Below are positions 10,637-21,340 of a DNA stretch of 64,000 bases, one piece after another. The position numbers and the translations under genes were made by a program. The notes below the pieces were generated by a model. It did not search any database, had not been told where the DNA came from, and was given only the letters and a program-made list of their open reading frames with translations. The first letter of the stretch is position 1, and the number at the start of each line of letters is the position of its first letter. Source of the stretch: Argyresthia goedartella (taxonomy: Eukaryota; Arthropoda; Insecta; Lepidoptera; Argyresthiidae); contig OX463835.1 in NCBI GenBank assembly GCA_949825045.1, forward strand, positions 21,345,201 to 21,409,200. The letters are read 5' to 3'.

Positions 10637-11805
10637 TGCCCGGTTCCTATATTTAAAAAACGATCCGTTTTAGTTTCGAATGGTAGTTAATTCTACGAGG
10701 CGTAAGCTAAAACCGTTCCTATAACAAACGTCTCGTTATGCAACCAACCGACGGCTGGCTACTAACGGATGGGAGGGTTACCGGCAACGGAGCGTAAGCG
10801 TATTGTATGGAGATGTCACTTGGTTGCGTTCCTATAAATATTTTAAATGTCAGTAGACTTTCCAGATAACTATTCGTAATGTCACTTGGTTACCCTAAAT
10901 TTTGGTCGGTTAGTTTATATTTCACTGTTTTCGCTGAATTTTGAATTTAAAATACCCAGTTCATCAGATAGTGACGGAGAAGTGTTCGAAATTATATCGC
11001 ACTCCAGCGAGACTGACTCAGCAGAAGATAATAGACAAAACATGCAGCCCAGGACAGAACAAATGGGAGATCACTGAACAAGCCCCGTACCAACAACCAT
11101 GACGGTCACGATCCTCAGCCATGAGGGAGCGACTAGAACGGAAGAACCGACAGAAATATCCCTGAGTCTTAGCCCTGAATGAAGATTTAGGTACCGAGGC
11201 AAAAACGTTGCATGCCTACTAGGCGGCAGACAAATTTGTAGATAAATCAAATGGGAAGATGATAGGTACTCACCGGCGTACATACATTTCATACATTTCA
11301 AACCACCAACACTTTGTATTATTTGAAGAATTTGTCGACTAGAAGAAGACTCAAACTTTTTACGGGATATATATTTCAATTGATGGATGCCAATGTCGAG
11401 TCAAATGTCTTTTTGGCGCGCTGAACGTTCAGTTCTTGTTATGTATTTATTGCATTATATTAAGTTTGGTAAGAAAAAAAATATGTCACGGAGATGCCTG
11501 CGTTCGTATAGCTCTAATAAATATCATAAGTTTAGAGAACTCTAAGATCAATTCGTATGTAAATCTAATTTGTATCGGCTTGAACTTTATCTTATTACAA
11601 ATTTCAATCCTGCATATAACGAAACGCACATCTCTGAGTGAAGAGGGCGCATAGGTATTTCAATGACATCTATGACCAGCGGACGTCCGTAGGTAAAAGG
11701 TACAGAAAGTAAATTGTGGAACGGTATTAACGACTCGTAGTTGGTTAGGGAAAAACGGACAGTTACTTTTACGGATGACGATCCGTTAAATATAGGAACC
11801 GGGCA
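10637..11805. mobile_element. PIF/Harbinger-type element, internally deleted
   Basis: The left end TGCCCGGTTCCTATATTTAA is matched by the inverted right end ending AAATATAGGAACCGGGCA. A TAA flanks each side (10634-10636 and 11806-11808), the target duplication expected for PIF/Harbinger. ACGATCCGT also recurs inverted just inside both ends. At 1169 bp it is too short for transposase plus Myb-like gene. The only longer ORF (10886-11077, serine/aspartate-rich) is unrecognised. It is best called a non-autonomous derivative. Confidence 0.85.
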
Positions 11806-11808
11806 TAA

Positions 11809-12694
11809 GTCAGTTTGACTAAGTTTAATAATTAAAATCTGTTTGAGTTAGCTATCTCTTCACTTTGACTTTACATTTGATCTCCTGTTGGTAAATAAAT
11901 ATGTGGACCTAAGTATGTTTTTATTTATATAATTTTCTTGCTACCAACTTAACCTAGCTGAAACAAAAGTTACCAAAGAAGTTATCGACAAGTTTATTAT
12001 TATATTCTATTTTTTTTTATAAGTTAGTAATAATTATATTATTATTATTAGCCTACATCATCCCATTGCTGGGCTGTTATTAGCCAGCAAAAAATATTAA
12101 AACAGAAATCGTGCAACAAAACGATATCTAACAATAGAAAATGGGATATCTTCATGTACATTTTCATGAATGATAATTTTTTTATCGACGAGGCTAAACA
12201 ATTATGAAAGACTTATATCCCTTAGATGACCATCTCCATTTATGTATAGAATAGATCATTTGTCGAAATTAAATTGCTTGATTTTTGTATATCACCTCAG
12301 GTTTTGAACCCAGTTGAAGAGAAACAGGCTCGTAGAAAGGAAAAAATAGAGCAGTAAAAAAGAACCTCTTTGATACCATGCCGGCATGCCTAGGGCCAGG
12401 TCCTTAGCATGGTACCAATTTGGCAATGAAAAAGAATACTTACTCACAATTCAGTTGAAGAGGTTCTTGGTAGAACTGTTTACTAGATGATCACTAATAC
12501 TGTAGGCGAATGTGGTTTAGGTACCCCAAAAAATCCATCACAATTTCAATAAATTGTGATGTTTTTTTTGCAATAAAAAAAATGCTTAGATGCAATTTTT
12601 TTACTTACACATGGATGACTTTTACATCGCTTTACACTTCACATAAACAAGAGACCTTGAAACTAGGGTTACTAAAATTAAAATGGCAACAAAT
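11809..12694. other. Non-coding AT-rich interval
   Basis: No supported gene. It contains a 12-bp palindrome CATGCCGGCATG near 12378, and the string AAGAACCTCTT near 12360 that reappears inverted as AAGAGGTTCTTG near 12457. These may be remnants of a small foldback element. Confidence 0.4.
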
Positions 12695-12962
12695 ATAATG
12701 ACCACCAAAATATTTTTTTCCTACCCAAAATGGCTAAATGACCACCAAAAGTTGTAGAACATATCAGGGCAAAATGCTGCGGTAGCGTAGGTGAAGGTTT
12801 GTTGAACATGTTGAAAATGTAAGAACAACAAAAAATACTTAAAACATAAACTTAAGTAAACAAAACATAAAAAGAAGTTTGGTGATCATATTTATCCAAA
12901 CACAATTTGGCGGACATCCATCCATTTTGGCAGTCATTTCGATTTTTTTGGTAATCGTTTAA
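12695..12962. repeat. Inverted-motif cluster, possible MITE
   Basis: ATGACCACCAAAA occurs twice on the left (near 12698 and 12737). Related inverted forms occur on the right (TTTTGGCAGTCATTT near 12929 and TTTTGGTAATCG near 12948). The arrangement suggests a degenerate foldback of about 265 bp. Family unknown. Confidence 0.4.
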
Positions 12963-13410
12963 ACACAAGCCAATTAAAATTGTTCACTTGTCTGAAAAAA
13001 CAATAAAGGCTTTGAAATATATATTTTTTATAACTGGCTCTACGTTGTATTTTTACAGTTCATATCGATCAATCGACATTTACTGAAAATAGAACTAACA
13101 CAATATTTCAAAACATTGGCGCAAATTTGTGCCTCTGCAACCTCCATCAGGAAAATAAGGTGTGATGCTCTATGTTGGTTGTAGAAAGAGCCGATCCTAA
13201 ATAACAGGAGATCAGCACAATATCAAATAATTTATGTTAATATTCTGAAATACATGTTACATTATATTATGGGAAAGATTATATTTGATGAATAAGCATA
13301 CTCAAAATACAAAAAAAAATAAGAAAAAAAAAATCTTTTTTAAAAACAAGCTTTTATTAAAAATTAACTAAAAAGTTAAAAATAAAAATAAAGAAAAAAA
13401 TAACTTTGAC
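12963..13410. other. Non-coding AT-rich interval
   Basis: No ORF or motif of note; long A and T runs between about 13300 and 13400. Confidence 0.4.
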
Positions 13411-13612
13411 GAAGTTCCTATGGCCACCATCAAGCTCCATCATCAGATCAGCTCTATGTCATAATAATATTGCATTGTCATCCGATTTAAACATGCATAC
13501 AATATTTCAGCTCAATCGGAAACCGGAAAGTGGATCAAATTTAACTTGCAAGATTTGATTACAGACAGACAGACAGACAACGGGACAGATGAAACTAAAT
13601 AAAAGCTTGTAA
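13411..13612 (+). mobile_element. RTE-like LINE 3' end or derived SINE
   Basis: The block from GAAGTTCCTATGGCCACC to AAATAAAAGCTTG contains CATCATCAGATCAGCTCTATG, ACAGACAGACAGACAGACAACGGGACAG and an AATAAA-type tail. This arrangement is familiar from abundant lepidopteran RTE-type LINE 3' regions. No RT coding is attached, so this is a 5'-truncated copy. Confidence 0.6.
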
Positions 13613-13624
13613 AAACATGAGCCC

Positions 13625-13870
13625 ACCAGTGATGAAACTGTCTCCACATTCTTACATGCCATAGTGTTATGCATGACTTTTTCCATGTGGGATGGCAGAT
13701 GTCTAATGCATCCACTTTCCCCCGATTATTCAATAACCTATTTAACATTACTTTCTATACGAGATGGCAGAGGCATAACGTTCTGACTTTACGCCATTTA
13801 TTCAACAATCCATTTTGTATGACAGGAGGCAAGCCCACCGCTGCAGCTATGGAGAAACGAAGGTTGTAAA
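13625..13870 (+). repeat. Dispersed repeat with two tandem ~80-bp units
   Basis: Two diverged units share GATGGCAGA, a CCACTTT/CTGACTTT block and TTATTCAA motifs. The block ends GACAGGAGGCAAGCCCACCG followed by CTGCAGCTATGG. The last part recurs inverted at 14025-14055 and again at 42085-42197, so this is a repeat family. Its class is unknown. Confidence 0.6.
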
Positions 13871-14024
13871 AATATTTATTTAGTTATTGTTATTTTTAGA
13901 TGTTACCATAATCGTATAGGAAAAGGTCGCTATGTTATGTTGGTATTGTCAGGCGATAAATAACCAACTTGTATATCATTCCCGTATTATCTGGATATAG
14001 TGCAGTCAAGCTTATTAGATAATC

Positions 14025-14055
14025 ATAGCTGCGGCGATGGGTTAGCTCCCTGTCA
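14025..14055 (-). repeat. Inverted partial copy of the 13.6 kb repeat
   Basis: ATAGCTGCGGCGATGGGTTA followed by GCTCCCTGTCAC is the reverse complement, with mismatches, of 13821-13852. The two arms could form a stem around about 170 nt. Confidence 0.6.
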
Positions 14056-14062
14056 CGCAACA

Positions 14063-14740
14063 AAATTGATTAAGAGCGTATTTCTATTGCATTAAACTTA
14101 AATGCTATGTTATCGTTCAATGACAATGGAACCAAGACTCTTTGGCGTGGTCGGCAAGACATCGTTTGGTGTTGGCCGTCATGGCGTTGAGGCGGGACTT
14201 CAGAGTTGGGTACCGGGTTTGTTGCCATAGCTTCCGGAGACGGCGCTGTTCGCAAATGAGTGCCTGAATCTTCACCGGGAGGGGTTGGAAACCCCAACCC
14301 CTCCCGGCTAGAGACGGTGCGCGAGGATGTGTCGAGCGCGTACTGGATCCTGCAAGTCAACTTTGAAGTCAGTGCTTCGACATCTTCTGGCTGTGTGGCT
14401 GTCCGGGTGGTGGAGTTCTTGGCGAGTGCAGCCGAGATGGAAGCCCAGTCATACCGTCGACGTAGCGTTGGTGGCGAAAATCTGGTTGGAAGATCTGCAA
14501 GGACGAGGAGAACGGGTCTATGGTCCGAGGGGAAGTCTGGCAGACTTCCTGGCTTGGCTGGGTACGGATTCCTTTGTAGACGTCGATGTACGATGATAGT
14601 ACGATGTCGATGATGTCCCCAGAGCCGCTCGGGTTGTAGTGAGTCGGCTCATACTGTTTAATGAATATCGTTTTAATTACATTTGCCAGCTATATATGCG
14701 CCGCATATTGCTGAATTAATCAGGTCCCCCCCTCCCTCAT
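14063..14740. other. Unassigned GC-rich region
   Basis: Overlapping ORFs on both strands (for example 14260-14613 and 14327-14596) have no recognisable domain and mask each other. The segment WLEDLQGRGERVYGPRG might be coding in an unknown retroelement ORF1, but I cannot support that. Confidence 0.3.
14275..14307. other. Perfect 14-bp GC-rich hairpin
   Basis: CCGGGAGGGGTTGG (14275-14288) pairs exactly with CCAACCCCTCCCGG (14294-14307) around AAACC. It lies in unassigned sequence. It could act as a terminator or structural element of a retroelement RNA; no direct evidence. Confidence 0.7.
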
Positions 14741-15470
14741 CAATTCATCACACGATTGAGAAACACTAATAAAGTAATGCTAATTCTCATTTCAGACACG
14801 CGCAAACAAACACACACACAGACACACACTCACACACATTTGATTAGATATATATAGATATTAACCCATTAACCTCATAATCATTTTATCATAATTTTAT
14901 CTCGCGTCTTGCCCGTCTATATAGAGTTATGCCTGCATGTAATTTAAACTTGGACGGCCAGACGTACCAGATGGAGCTATTTGATTTGACAATTTGGATT
15001 CCGCAATGTGCCGAAGATTCAAATCAAATAGTGCATACCCGAATGAGTCGACGAAGCGCCGCGCGCCGCCTCCCCTCCACCCTCTCGCTCGTGTCGCAGT
15101 GAGCGCTTTCACGATCAAGGTTACACACATTACATTGTTGTTAAACAGAATGTGGGGGCGTCTCGTCGTAGTAGCCAGCTACAGCATACTTTAAACTCAT
15201 ATAAAAAGAGCAGGTCTTCGTTCAGCAGGCGTCGCGTGGCGCTGCTCGATATGCATTGTTTTTTTCTGACTAAACTTCGTCGCATAAGACATATCAAATA
15301 TATCGCCATCGAGATTTATCACAAGGGATAAATCTCGCTCGCTCAGCAATATCCATCATCCGAAGAATCTGAAGACTTTTGCCTACTGCAACCACTGTCA
15401 TGGCCACTCATGGGAACAACCGGGCTACAGTTTTACATAAGTCTCGCATAAGATACTCCAAGTTCTGAGC
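14741..15470. other. Non-coding interval with CA-rich simple repeat
   Basis: A CA-rich microsatellite lies at 14808-14840. The remainder has no supported gene. GC content rises toward the following ORFs. Confidence 0.4.
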
Positions 15471-15621
15471 AACGTCGAGTGTCGTACATGGCCAGTGTCG
15501 AAAAAAAACATTCAATAATCTGTGTGTCCGAATTTGATGTGCTCACTCTCTATACTACACTGCCACGCAGGATCGACACGCGCGAGACCATGGATCGTTT
15601 GCGCGACCTATCGCCGCTGCT

Positions 15622-15939
15622 GTGGTGGGGACGAGTCGAGCGGCGGCGGCAGAGGCGTGGTGGACATGGACAACGACTGCATCAATAACAACACCCCCTT
15701 ATACCTCGAAGGAAGGTGATCTAGAATCCACACGGACGAATGAGGAGCAGCAGCAGCCGTCGCAAACACCATGGCTGCTGCCGAGCATGCCGTCACCACT
15801 TTCATTGTCGTCCGATTCGTGGGACTCTTTGTCGTTGGCGGAGGGATGCCCGGATGTCCTGATAAATATCGATCTTGATGACGACGACGACGATGATGAT
15901 GTGGTGAATATACTGGGTGAACCGGAATTGTACGCGTAA
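15622..15939 (+). CDS. Unrecognised acidic ORF, possible exon of a host gene
   Basis: The open frame ends SWDSLSLAEGCPDVLINI followed by eight aspartates and VVNILGEPELYA. The aspartate run comes from GAC/GAT repeats. No domain is recognised, and antisense frames are also open because of the composition. It lies just upstream of membrane-protein-like sequence in the same orientation and could be an acidic cytoplasmic part of that gene. Low certainty. Confidence 0.25.
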   Translation: MVGTSRAAAAEAWWTWTTTASITTPPYTSKEGDLESTRTNEEQQQPSQTPWLLPSMPSPLSLSSDSWDSLSLAEGCPDVLINIDLDDDDDDDDVVNILGEPELYA

Positions 15940-16303
15940 GCACATTTCGAATGTGCGTGCGTGTTGATTGACAATTTTGGGTTTATGCCGCGGCTGCAGT
16001 TACCAAAATAATTTTATTGCCTTGACCTTGTATCATTAGTGTGTGCATACAGACATTATACACATGGCGTGTGTGTGTGTGTGTCTCGGTCGTCTGGCTG
16101 ATAAAAGATAACGCTCTTGCTAACACGAATCATTACGGCCAACACAACGACAAGACTCTACGACTCGCACAATGGAAGACCGAAGAGCACGCCTGACTTG
16201 ACGTATAGCGCAAAGCCTGTATACGCTACAGCTCGCGAGCTCCATCTACAGTACGGCGTGCGAACAAGAGAAGAGAGACTTGGAGCGATCTTTGAGCGTG
16301 TAG

Positions 16304-17165
16304 CTCTACGGTGAGAACGACCCAACGCGCCTCGTCACCATCACAATTACGACTTGCTCGTACATTGATTTCGCGGCGCTACTAATTTGTGCCGTGATAA
16401 TCTTTAAGTGTAACACGCTTCTTGCGCACGCGTTGCTCCTGCTGCCGGGCGTGACCAACGTACTCGTGGACTGGACGTTGATACTGACACTATCGCGCTA
16501 TAAATTCGCAGCGGCGCCGACGGTCTTCATCATCGTCACGGCGACGAACGCCGTGTTAGGCGGTGCCGTGGTGTTCCAACAGATGTGTTTGGAGCTGATC
16601 AACAAGATCGGACAGGGGCTCGCTATACCTCTACCTTAAGGCGAGCAAGTGCATAGGTATGCTCATCACTCAAATCACACTGCCGTGGCTCATCGTCGAG
16701 CGCTCCTTTGTGTTGTACGTCGGCGGAGCGGCGCTGGCGGTGTGGGCGACGGCCGTCGGCGTGATCATAATCACCGTTCGCGCCATCAACGTTGACGCAA
16801 AGCCGCAGACTTTCCGTTGCACCAAGCATGCGTCGTCGCTTCCCGCCGTTCATTATAACGACCGCGGCTCCGTGGCCACGCTGCCGAGGAGTGAGGGGCT
16901 CTATGAGCGTGACGATGATGGCTCCGCCGACGCTGTATTTGCGGATATAGATTTGACGCAGTCCAGTCGTCGCGCGTCACTGCGGTCGACTTCTCTATTG
17001 CGCAACCAACAGAGCCATCTGGAACATTACAACCTTAGGAGTGCCGATGACGACGACGCCTCCAAATGGTGGCTCCGGAAAAACGCCGTGGTCGTCGTCG
17101 CGGTGTGCGTCGCGTGTTTCCTGTACTGGAGCCAGAGCGGCGAGTATTTTTACGCATGGCAATAG
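16304..17165 (+). pseudogene. Multi-pass membrane protein-like gene, first part (frameshifted)
   Basis: After a possible splice acceptor (GTGTAG, 16298-16303) the frame reads LYGENDPTRLVTITITTCSY and two hydrophobic helices (DFAALLICAVIIF; PTVFIIVTATNAVLGGAVVF). A shift near 16620 leads into a second frame (YLYLKASKCIGMLITQITL) with further helices (SFVLYVGGAALAVWATAVGV; AVVVVAVCVACFLYW). A polar 90-residue loop separates the last two. The layout suggests a receptor or transporter-like protein, but no family was recognised. Codons are GC-rich compared with the surrounding AT-rich elements. A LINE starts directly after YFYAWQ. Confidence 0.45.
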
Positions 17166-18693
17166 TCAATAGTCAATAATCAAAGTACTTTATTACTGTA
17201 GATATTTACATATACTTAGCAATAGTCATTTTTTGCCTCTTCTCTACATTGCACCACTGTGGGAGAAGATGGGCGTAGAAACTCCCACAGATTGATTTTT
17301 AGATCTCTTTTAAAAATAGGTTGTGCTCTTAACTAATACAAATATGAAAAATTTAATTGTTATGATTAATAAGCAGGAATAAATAATTACAAAACTATTA
17401 ACAGCAAGGTCTGTGTTGAGCCAAAATTAACCCCATACAGTCCTGTCATTTAAGTAATCTTGAACATTGTAATATCCCTTTTTCGACAAAGTCGCTTTAA
17501 CATGCTTTTTAAATTGCTCAAATGGCAATTTCAAAATCTCCAGAGGTATCTTATTGTAGTAGAGAATGCACTGACCCTTGAAAGAATTGCTAACCTTCGC
17601 GAGTCTAAAACGGGGCGCACATAGTCTGTGATTATTTCTTAGGTTAACATCACAGCTATCGCTAAGTTTGGAAAATGTTGTAAGGTTCTTGCGTACATAC
17701 ATTATATTTTAGAAAATAAATTGACTAGCTACTGTTAGTATGACAATTTCTTTAAAAAGCTCTCTTAAGAAGTCTGTTCGTTTTAAATTATAAATTGCTC
17801 GAATAGCTCTTTTCTGTAAAATAAAAATAGTTTGAATATCCGCTGCTTTCCCCCACAACAAGATACCATAGGATATCACACTATGAAAGTAACTAAAATA
17901 TACTAGCCTAGATGTAGCCACATCCGTGCTTTGACTGATGTTCCTGACAACGGAAGCCGTAGAACTTAATTTACCAGCCAATTTATCTATGTGGGGTCCC
18001 CACTGCAATTTGCTATCAATGGTTATTCCAAGAAATTTCGTATCATTTACTAATTCTAACGTGCTGTTGTCTAACACTAAACTGGTCCCAACTTGCCTGA
18101 CATTTGGAAGTGAGAATTTGATACACTTGGTTTTACCAGCGTTTAACAATAAATTATTAACTGTGAACCAACTCAAGGTTAAAGACAACACACCATTAAC
18201 ATCATTAAAATCTCCTTTTTGTCTTTCAATTTTGAAGACCATTGAAGTATCATCAGCAAACAACACTATGTCAGTTAATTTCTCCACCATGAAAGGCAGA
18301 TCATTAATATATACCAGGAATAAGAAAGGGCCTAATATGGAACTTTGTGGAACGCCAATTTTAACACCCGATCCATCAGATATTACGCCGTTAACTTCTG
18401 CCTTTTGAATTCTATTGCTTAGGTATGATCTTAGTAGATCCAACGCTTTATTTCTAACTCCGTAATGGTTTAATTTAATTAATAGCGTATTATGATCAAC
18501 ATAATCAAACGCCTTCGACAGGTCGCAAAAAACTCCGATAGCATCCTGTGCGGCCTTCCATGCAGAATAAATATGAGATATAAGGGTAATACCTGCATCC
18601 GTAGTCGATTTACCCCTAGTGAAACCGTATTGTTTGGCGTGGAGTTGTTTTGTACGGTTGAAGTGTGAGAGCATTTGATTGAGTATAATCTTT
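17161..18693 (-). mobile_element. CR1/Jockey-group LINE, 5'-truncated copy 1
   Basis: The minus strand carries an RT ([50 protein letters not shown], and LFADDTSMVFKI), then LGITIDSKLQWGPHI and the typical C-terminal block with FKGQCILYYNKIP. The frame is interrupted near 17705. The 3' tail at 17161-17195 consists of ATTGACT-like units. The RT starts at MLSHFNRTKQ; endonuclease and ORF1 are absent. The same family recurs at 36.3-39.9 kb and 54.5-55.0 kb. It lies inside the membrane-protein-like gene. Confidence 0.88.
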
Positions 18694-19250
18694 TTTTGGC
18701 TGTTTTTAAAGAAAGATTTGGGCCTGCCAGTGCCCTATCTGCGCCTGGCCAACGGCGTCCAATACTACCTGTTCGCCATCTCGCTGAGCGTTGCCGGCAC
18801 GTTGCTGAGCCACGGAATGCTTCGCCCCTCCAAGGTCGCGGCGCGCGTCTTTCAAGCGGTCGCGTACGAGATACGGTCCCTCCAGGCGTGGGTGGTCTCC
18901 GTGGTCTTCTCGAGCGTCGCGCCGCCGGCCGGCGAGCTACATTCTATCGAGCACTGGGCGATTCGCCCTTCCTCGAACTGTTTATATGCGGCGGCCGTGC
19001 GGCGGTTCGGAGCATTTTCGCCTGGCTCTACTATTGGGCAACGAATCCGTTCACCGTCACGCTGGCGGCTATTACACTGGCGCTAGTTATTGTAGCGCAC
19101 ACTCCAGTTCGGCGCCGGTTAGATGCTGTACAAAGCGTTGACGACGAAAACTGCAATAACGACGACAAGGTGGAGGGGGACGGCAGATGTCGTGGCGGAG
19201 AAGCTCACACAGATGCGGACGATAATCGATTGCAATCTCACCATGTATAA
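18694..19250 (+). pseudogene. Multi-pass membrane protein-like gene, second part
   Basis: Immediately after the LINE the frame gives KKDLGLPVPYLRLANGVQYY and a hydrophobic helix (LFAISLSVAGTLL), then a region that is open up to about 18950. A second frame continues with LFICGGRAAVRSIFAWLYYW and another helix (FTVTLAAITLALVIVAH), ending in a charged tail before TAA at 19250. GC-rich codons match the 16.3-17.2 kb part. It is read as the continuation of the same gene, frameshifted once. Family unknown. Confidence 0.42.
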
Positions 19251-19275
19251 ATATTATTTTATTGTTGTTGTCTAG

Positions 19276-19349
19276 TCTAGCCCCAAACTAGGATTCCCTG
19301 TATCTTGGGTACTAGACAACGTTACACATACTAGATAAATATTATACTT
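19276..19349 (+). repeat. Dispersed repeat, inverse of 10478-10530
   Basis: CTAGCCCCAAACTAGGATTC followed by CCTGTATCTTGGGTACTAG is the reverse complement of the copy near 10.5 kb. It stops at the outer edge of the LTR structure that starts at 19350. Confidence 0.55.
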
Positions 19350-19663
19350 TGTCGTGTAGCGACAAGAACCTAAACAGAACCTAACAAGAAACAACAACCA
19401 GGATAAAATTTAGAGATGATAGTTTATTATGCTTATTTACAGTGAGTATTTAAAAAAATGAAAGGAAGATGAGGATGAATGAGGCGAGACAGGTTTTTTA
19501 AAAAAATACAGATATCAGATAAAAAAGGAGGAAGCGGAGAACACGGAGAGTAGGAGCAGAAGGAGCAGTGGAACCGGTCTGGCGAACCGGTCCGTGGAAG
19601 CACTGGTGGGCGACGTAGCAGTTGCAGTTGGAGAGCGTGGCCGGCGGCCAATCGGTCATCAGT
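19350..19663 (-). repeat. Inverted LTR copy (left) of a Ty3/Gypsy-like element
   Basis: Begins TGTCGTGTAGCGACAAG and is the reverse complement of 20885-21181 over about 300 bp. On the minus strand it ends CACGACA with no primer binding site after it, as for a 3' LTR. Confidence 0.78.
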
Positions 19664-19734
19664 GCCCTGGAGACACCGACGGGTAGCAGAAGTAGTGGCC
19701 CTGGTAGCGAAGCGCCGGCCAGGGTAGAGGCCCG

Positions 19735-19878
19735 CAACGTGTCGGCCTGAAGTCACCGACGGGCAGGTGAAGCAGAGAACGGGCAGGTGAAGTGGAGACC
19801 CACGAAGCGCCGGCCAGGGTAGAGGCTTGCCAAGACAGGAGGCGTAGTAGTAGAGGCTCGCAGGATCCCGGGGCAGTA
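19735..19878 (+). repeat. Direct copy of the leader that follows the PBS at 21.2 kb
   Basis: CCTGAAGTCACCGACGGGCA through GCAGGATCCCGGGGCA matches 21201-21335 in the same direction. The preceding CAACGTGTCGG resembles the end of the primer binding site. Within it GAAGCGCCGGCCAGGGTAGA also occurs a second time, near 19704. Confidence 0.75.
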
Positions 19879-19879
19879 A

Positions 19880-20871
19880 ACCAGATAAAGTTAAGTCATA
19901 AATTTTGACATTAACGAATGGACGATTAAGATCTTGTTCTTTGGAGTAGAGTGTAGAAGAGATTTTGTAGCAAGCAAAGAAGTTTTGAATTGTTTTGATC
20001 CAATTAGTCCACTCGTCCTTATCAAAGTTTGAGTTACTCTTCAAGTCAGCAGTTAGTTTTTTTGTACCAGTATTAGGTTTGGGAGAACAAGTAGGGCAAT
20101 CTGCAGTTTGAAAACCCTTAAGACCACATTTGAAACAAATCACGAATCGTGGTTGAGTGCAACTGTTCAAAGTATGACCTAGTTTACGACAGCGAACGCA
20201 AAAAGAACTTTCTTGGGGAGCCGCAGTTTGAGAGAGACTATTTACTTGTCTAGAAGGGTATTTGTAGGGTGGAGTGAATTTATTCATGAAAGGAGGAGAA
20301 GGTCGTGAGTTATTAGAAGAGTTTGGAGAGTCAACTGAACTTGAAGTGGAATGCTTGTAGTTGAATTCAGAAGCATGATGACTTTGTTGCAAATTTGGTT
20401 CTTTAAATTGTTTGTCTCTGTCTAGGAACTTTTCGTAGTTTTGGCAAGTGGCCAGAAGATAATCGATAGAGTCAATGTCCTTTAGAGCTACGAAGACTGA
20501 ATAACATGGGCGAATATTTCTCAAAATAATCTCCAATTGTTCTGTTTCAGAAATTCTTTTTGAAAGGCGAGCGAACATTCCAGACATGATGGAAATATAG
20601 ATGACGATAGGTTCATCACGACCTTGAGTACGATTCCTAATCGCTTCTAGAAGGTTATGATCATAATCAAAACCACCAAAGTCTTTGATTAGTAAAGAAG
20701 AAAGTTCGTTCCAAGTTAAGTTTGGATTCTGATTATATTTAAATCTGAACCAATGAAGGGCATTGTCGGTGAAAATTTCGAACGCCTGAGAAATCAACAA
20801 GTCCCTGGACAAGCCACGAGCTAAGCTATATTCTTCAAGTTTTTGAAGAAAGGATCTTGGACAGCTTTTAC
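19880..20871 (-). pseudogene. Ty3/Gypsy-like gag with two CCHC zinc knuckles
   Basis: The coding starts at the junction (FLQKLEEYSLARGLSRDLL) without its own N-terminus. A retrotransposon gag core follows (FTDNALHWFRFKYNQNPNLTW), then a Ser/Pro-rich linker and two knuckles, CVRCRKLGHTLNSC and CFKCGLKGFQTADC (the second lacks the canonical His). The frame reads on into leader and LTR sequence, giving a chimeric C-terminus that is unlikely to be native. No protease or RT follows, so only gag survives. Confidence 0.8.
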
Positions 20872-20884
20872 CATTTTACCATGA

Positions 20885-21181
20885 GCCGGCCACGCTCTCC
20901 AACTGCAACTGCTACGTCGCCCACCAGTGCTTCCACTGACCGGTTCACCAGACCGGTTCCACTGCTCCTTCTGCTCCTACTCTCCGTGTCCTCCGCTTCC
21001 TCTTTTTTTATCTGATATCTGTATTTTTTTTTAAAAACCTGTCTCGCCTCATTCATCCTCATCTTCCTTTCATTTTTTTAAATACTCACTGTAAATAAGC
21101 ATAATAAACTATCATCTCTAAATTTTATCCTGGTTGTTGTTTCTTGTTAGGTTCTGTTTAGGTTCTTGTCGCTACACGACA
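20885..21181 (+). repeat. LTR copy (right), plus orientation
   Basis: Reverse complement of 19350-19663. It ends CTACACGACA and is followed at once by a primer binding site, so it is a 5' LTR in plus orientation. This is opposite to the gag gene on its left. Confidence 0.78.
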
Positions 21182-21184
21182 TTT

Positions 21185-21202
21185 TGGCGCCAAACGTGGG
21201 GC
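21185..21202 (+). other. Primer binding site next to the right LTR
   Basis: TGGCGCCAAACGTGGGGC starts 3 bp after the LTR end. It resembles the TGGCGCC-type sites of insect Gypsy elements. Confidence 0.7.
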
Positions 21203-21340
21203 CTGAAGTCACCGACGGGCAGGTGAAGCAGAGAACGGGCAGGTGAAGTGGAGACCCACGAAGCGCCGGCCAGGGTAGAGGCTCGCCAAGACAGGAGGCG
21301 TAGTAGTAGAGGCTCGCAGGATCCCGGGGCATTGCGGCCC
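21203..21340 (+). repeat. Leader remnant after the PBS
   Basis: About 130 bp matching 19747-19878. After GGATCCCGGGGCA the similarity ends and unrelated sequence follows, so the plus-oriented element is truncated here. Confidence 0.7.

Noticed and set aside
15699..15974. Minus-strand serine-rich ORF opposite the aspartate run
   Set aside because: It is the complement of GAC/GAT repeats and has no independent support.
17938..18408. Plus-strand ORF of 156 codons
   Set aside because: It is antisense to a clear LINE reverse transcriptase; the same antisense ORF appears opposite LINE copy 2 (37137-37571).
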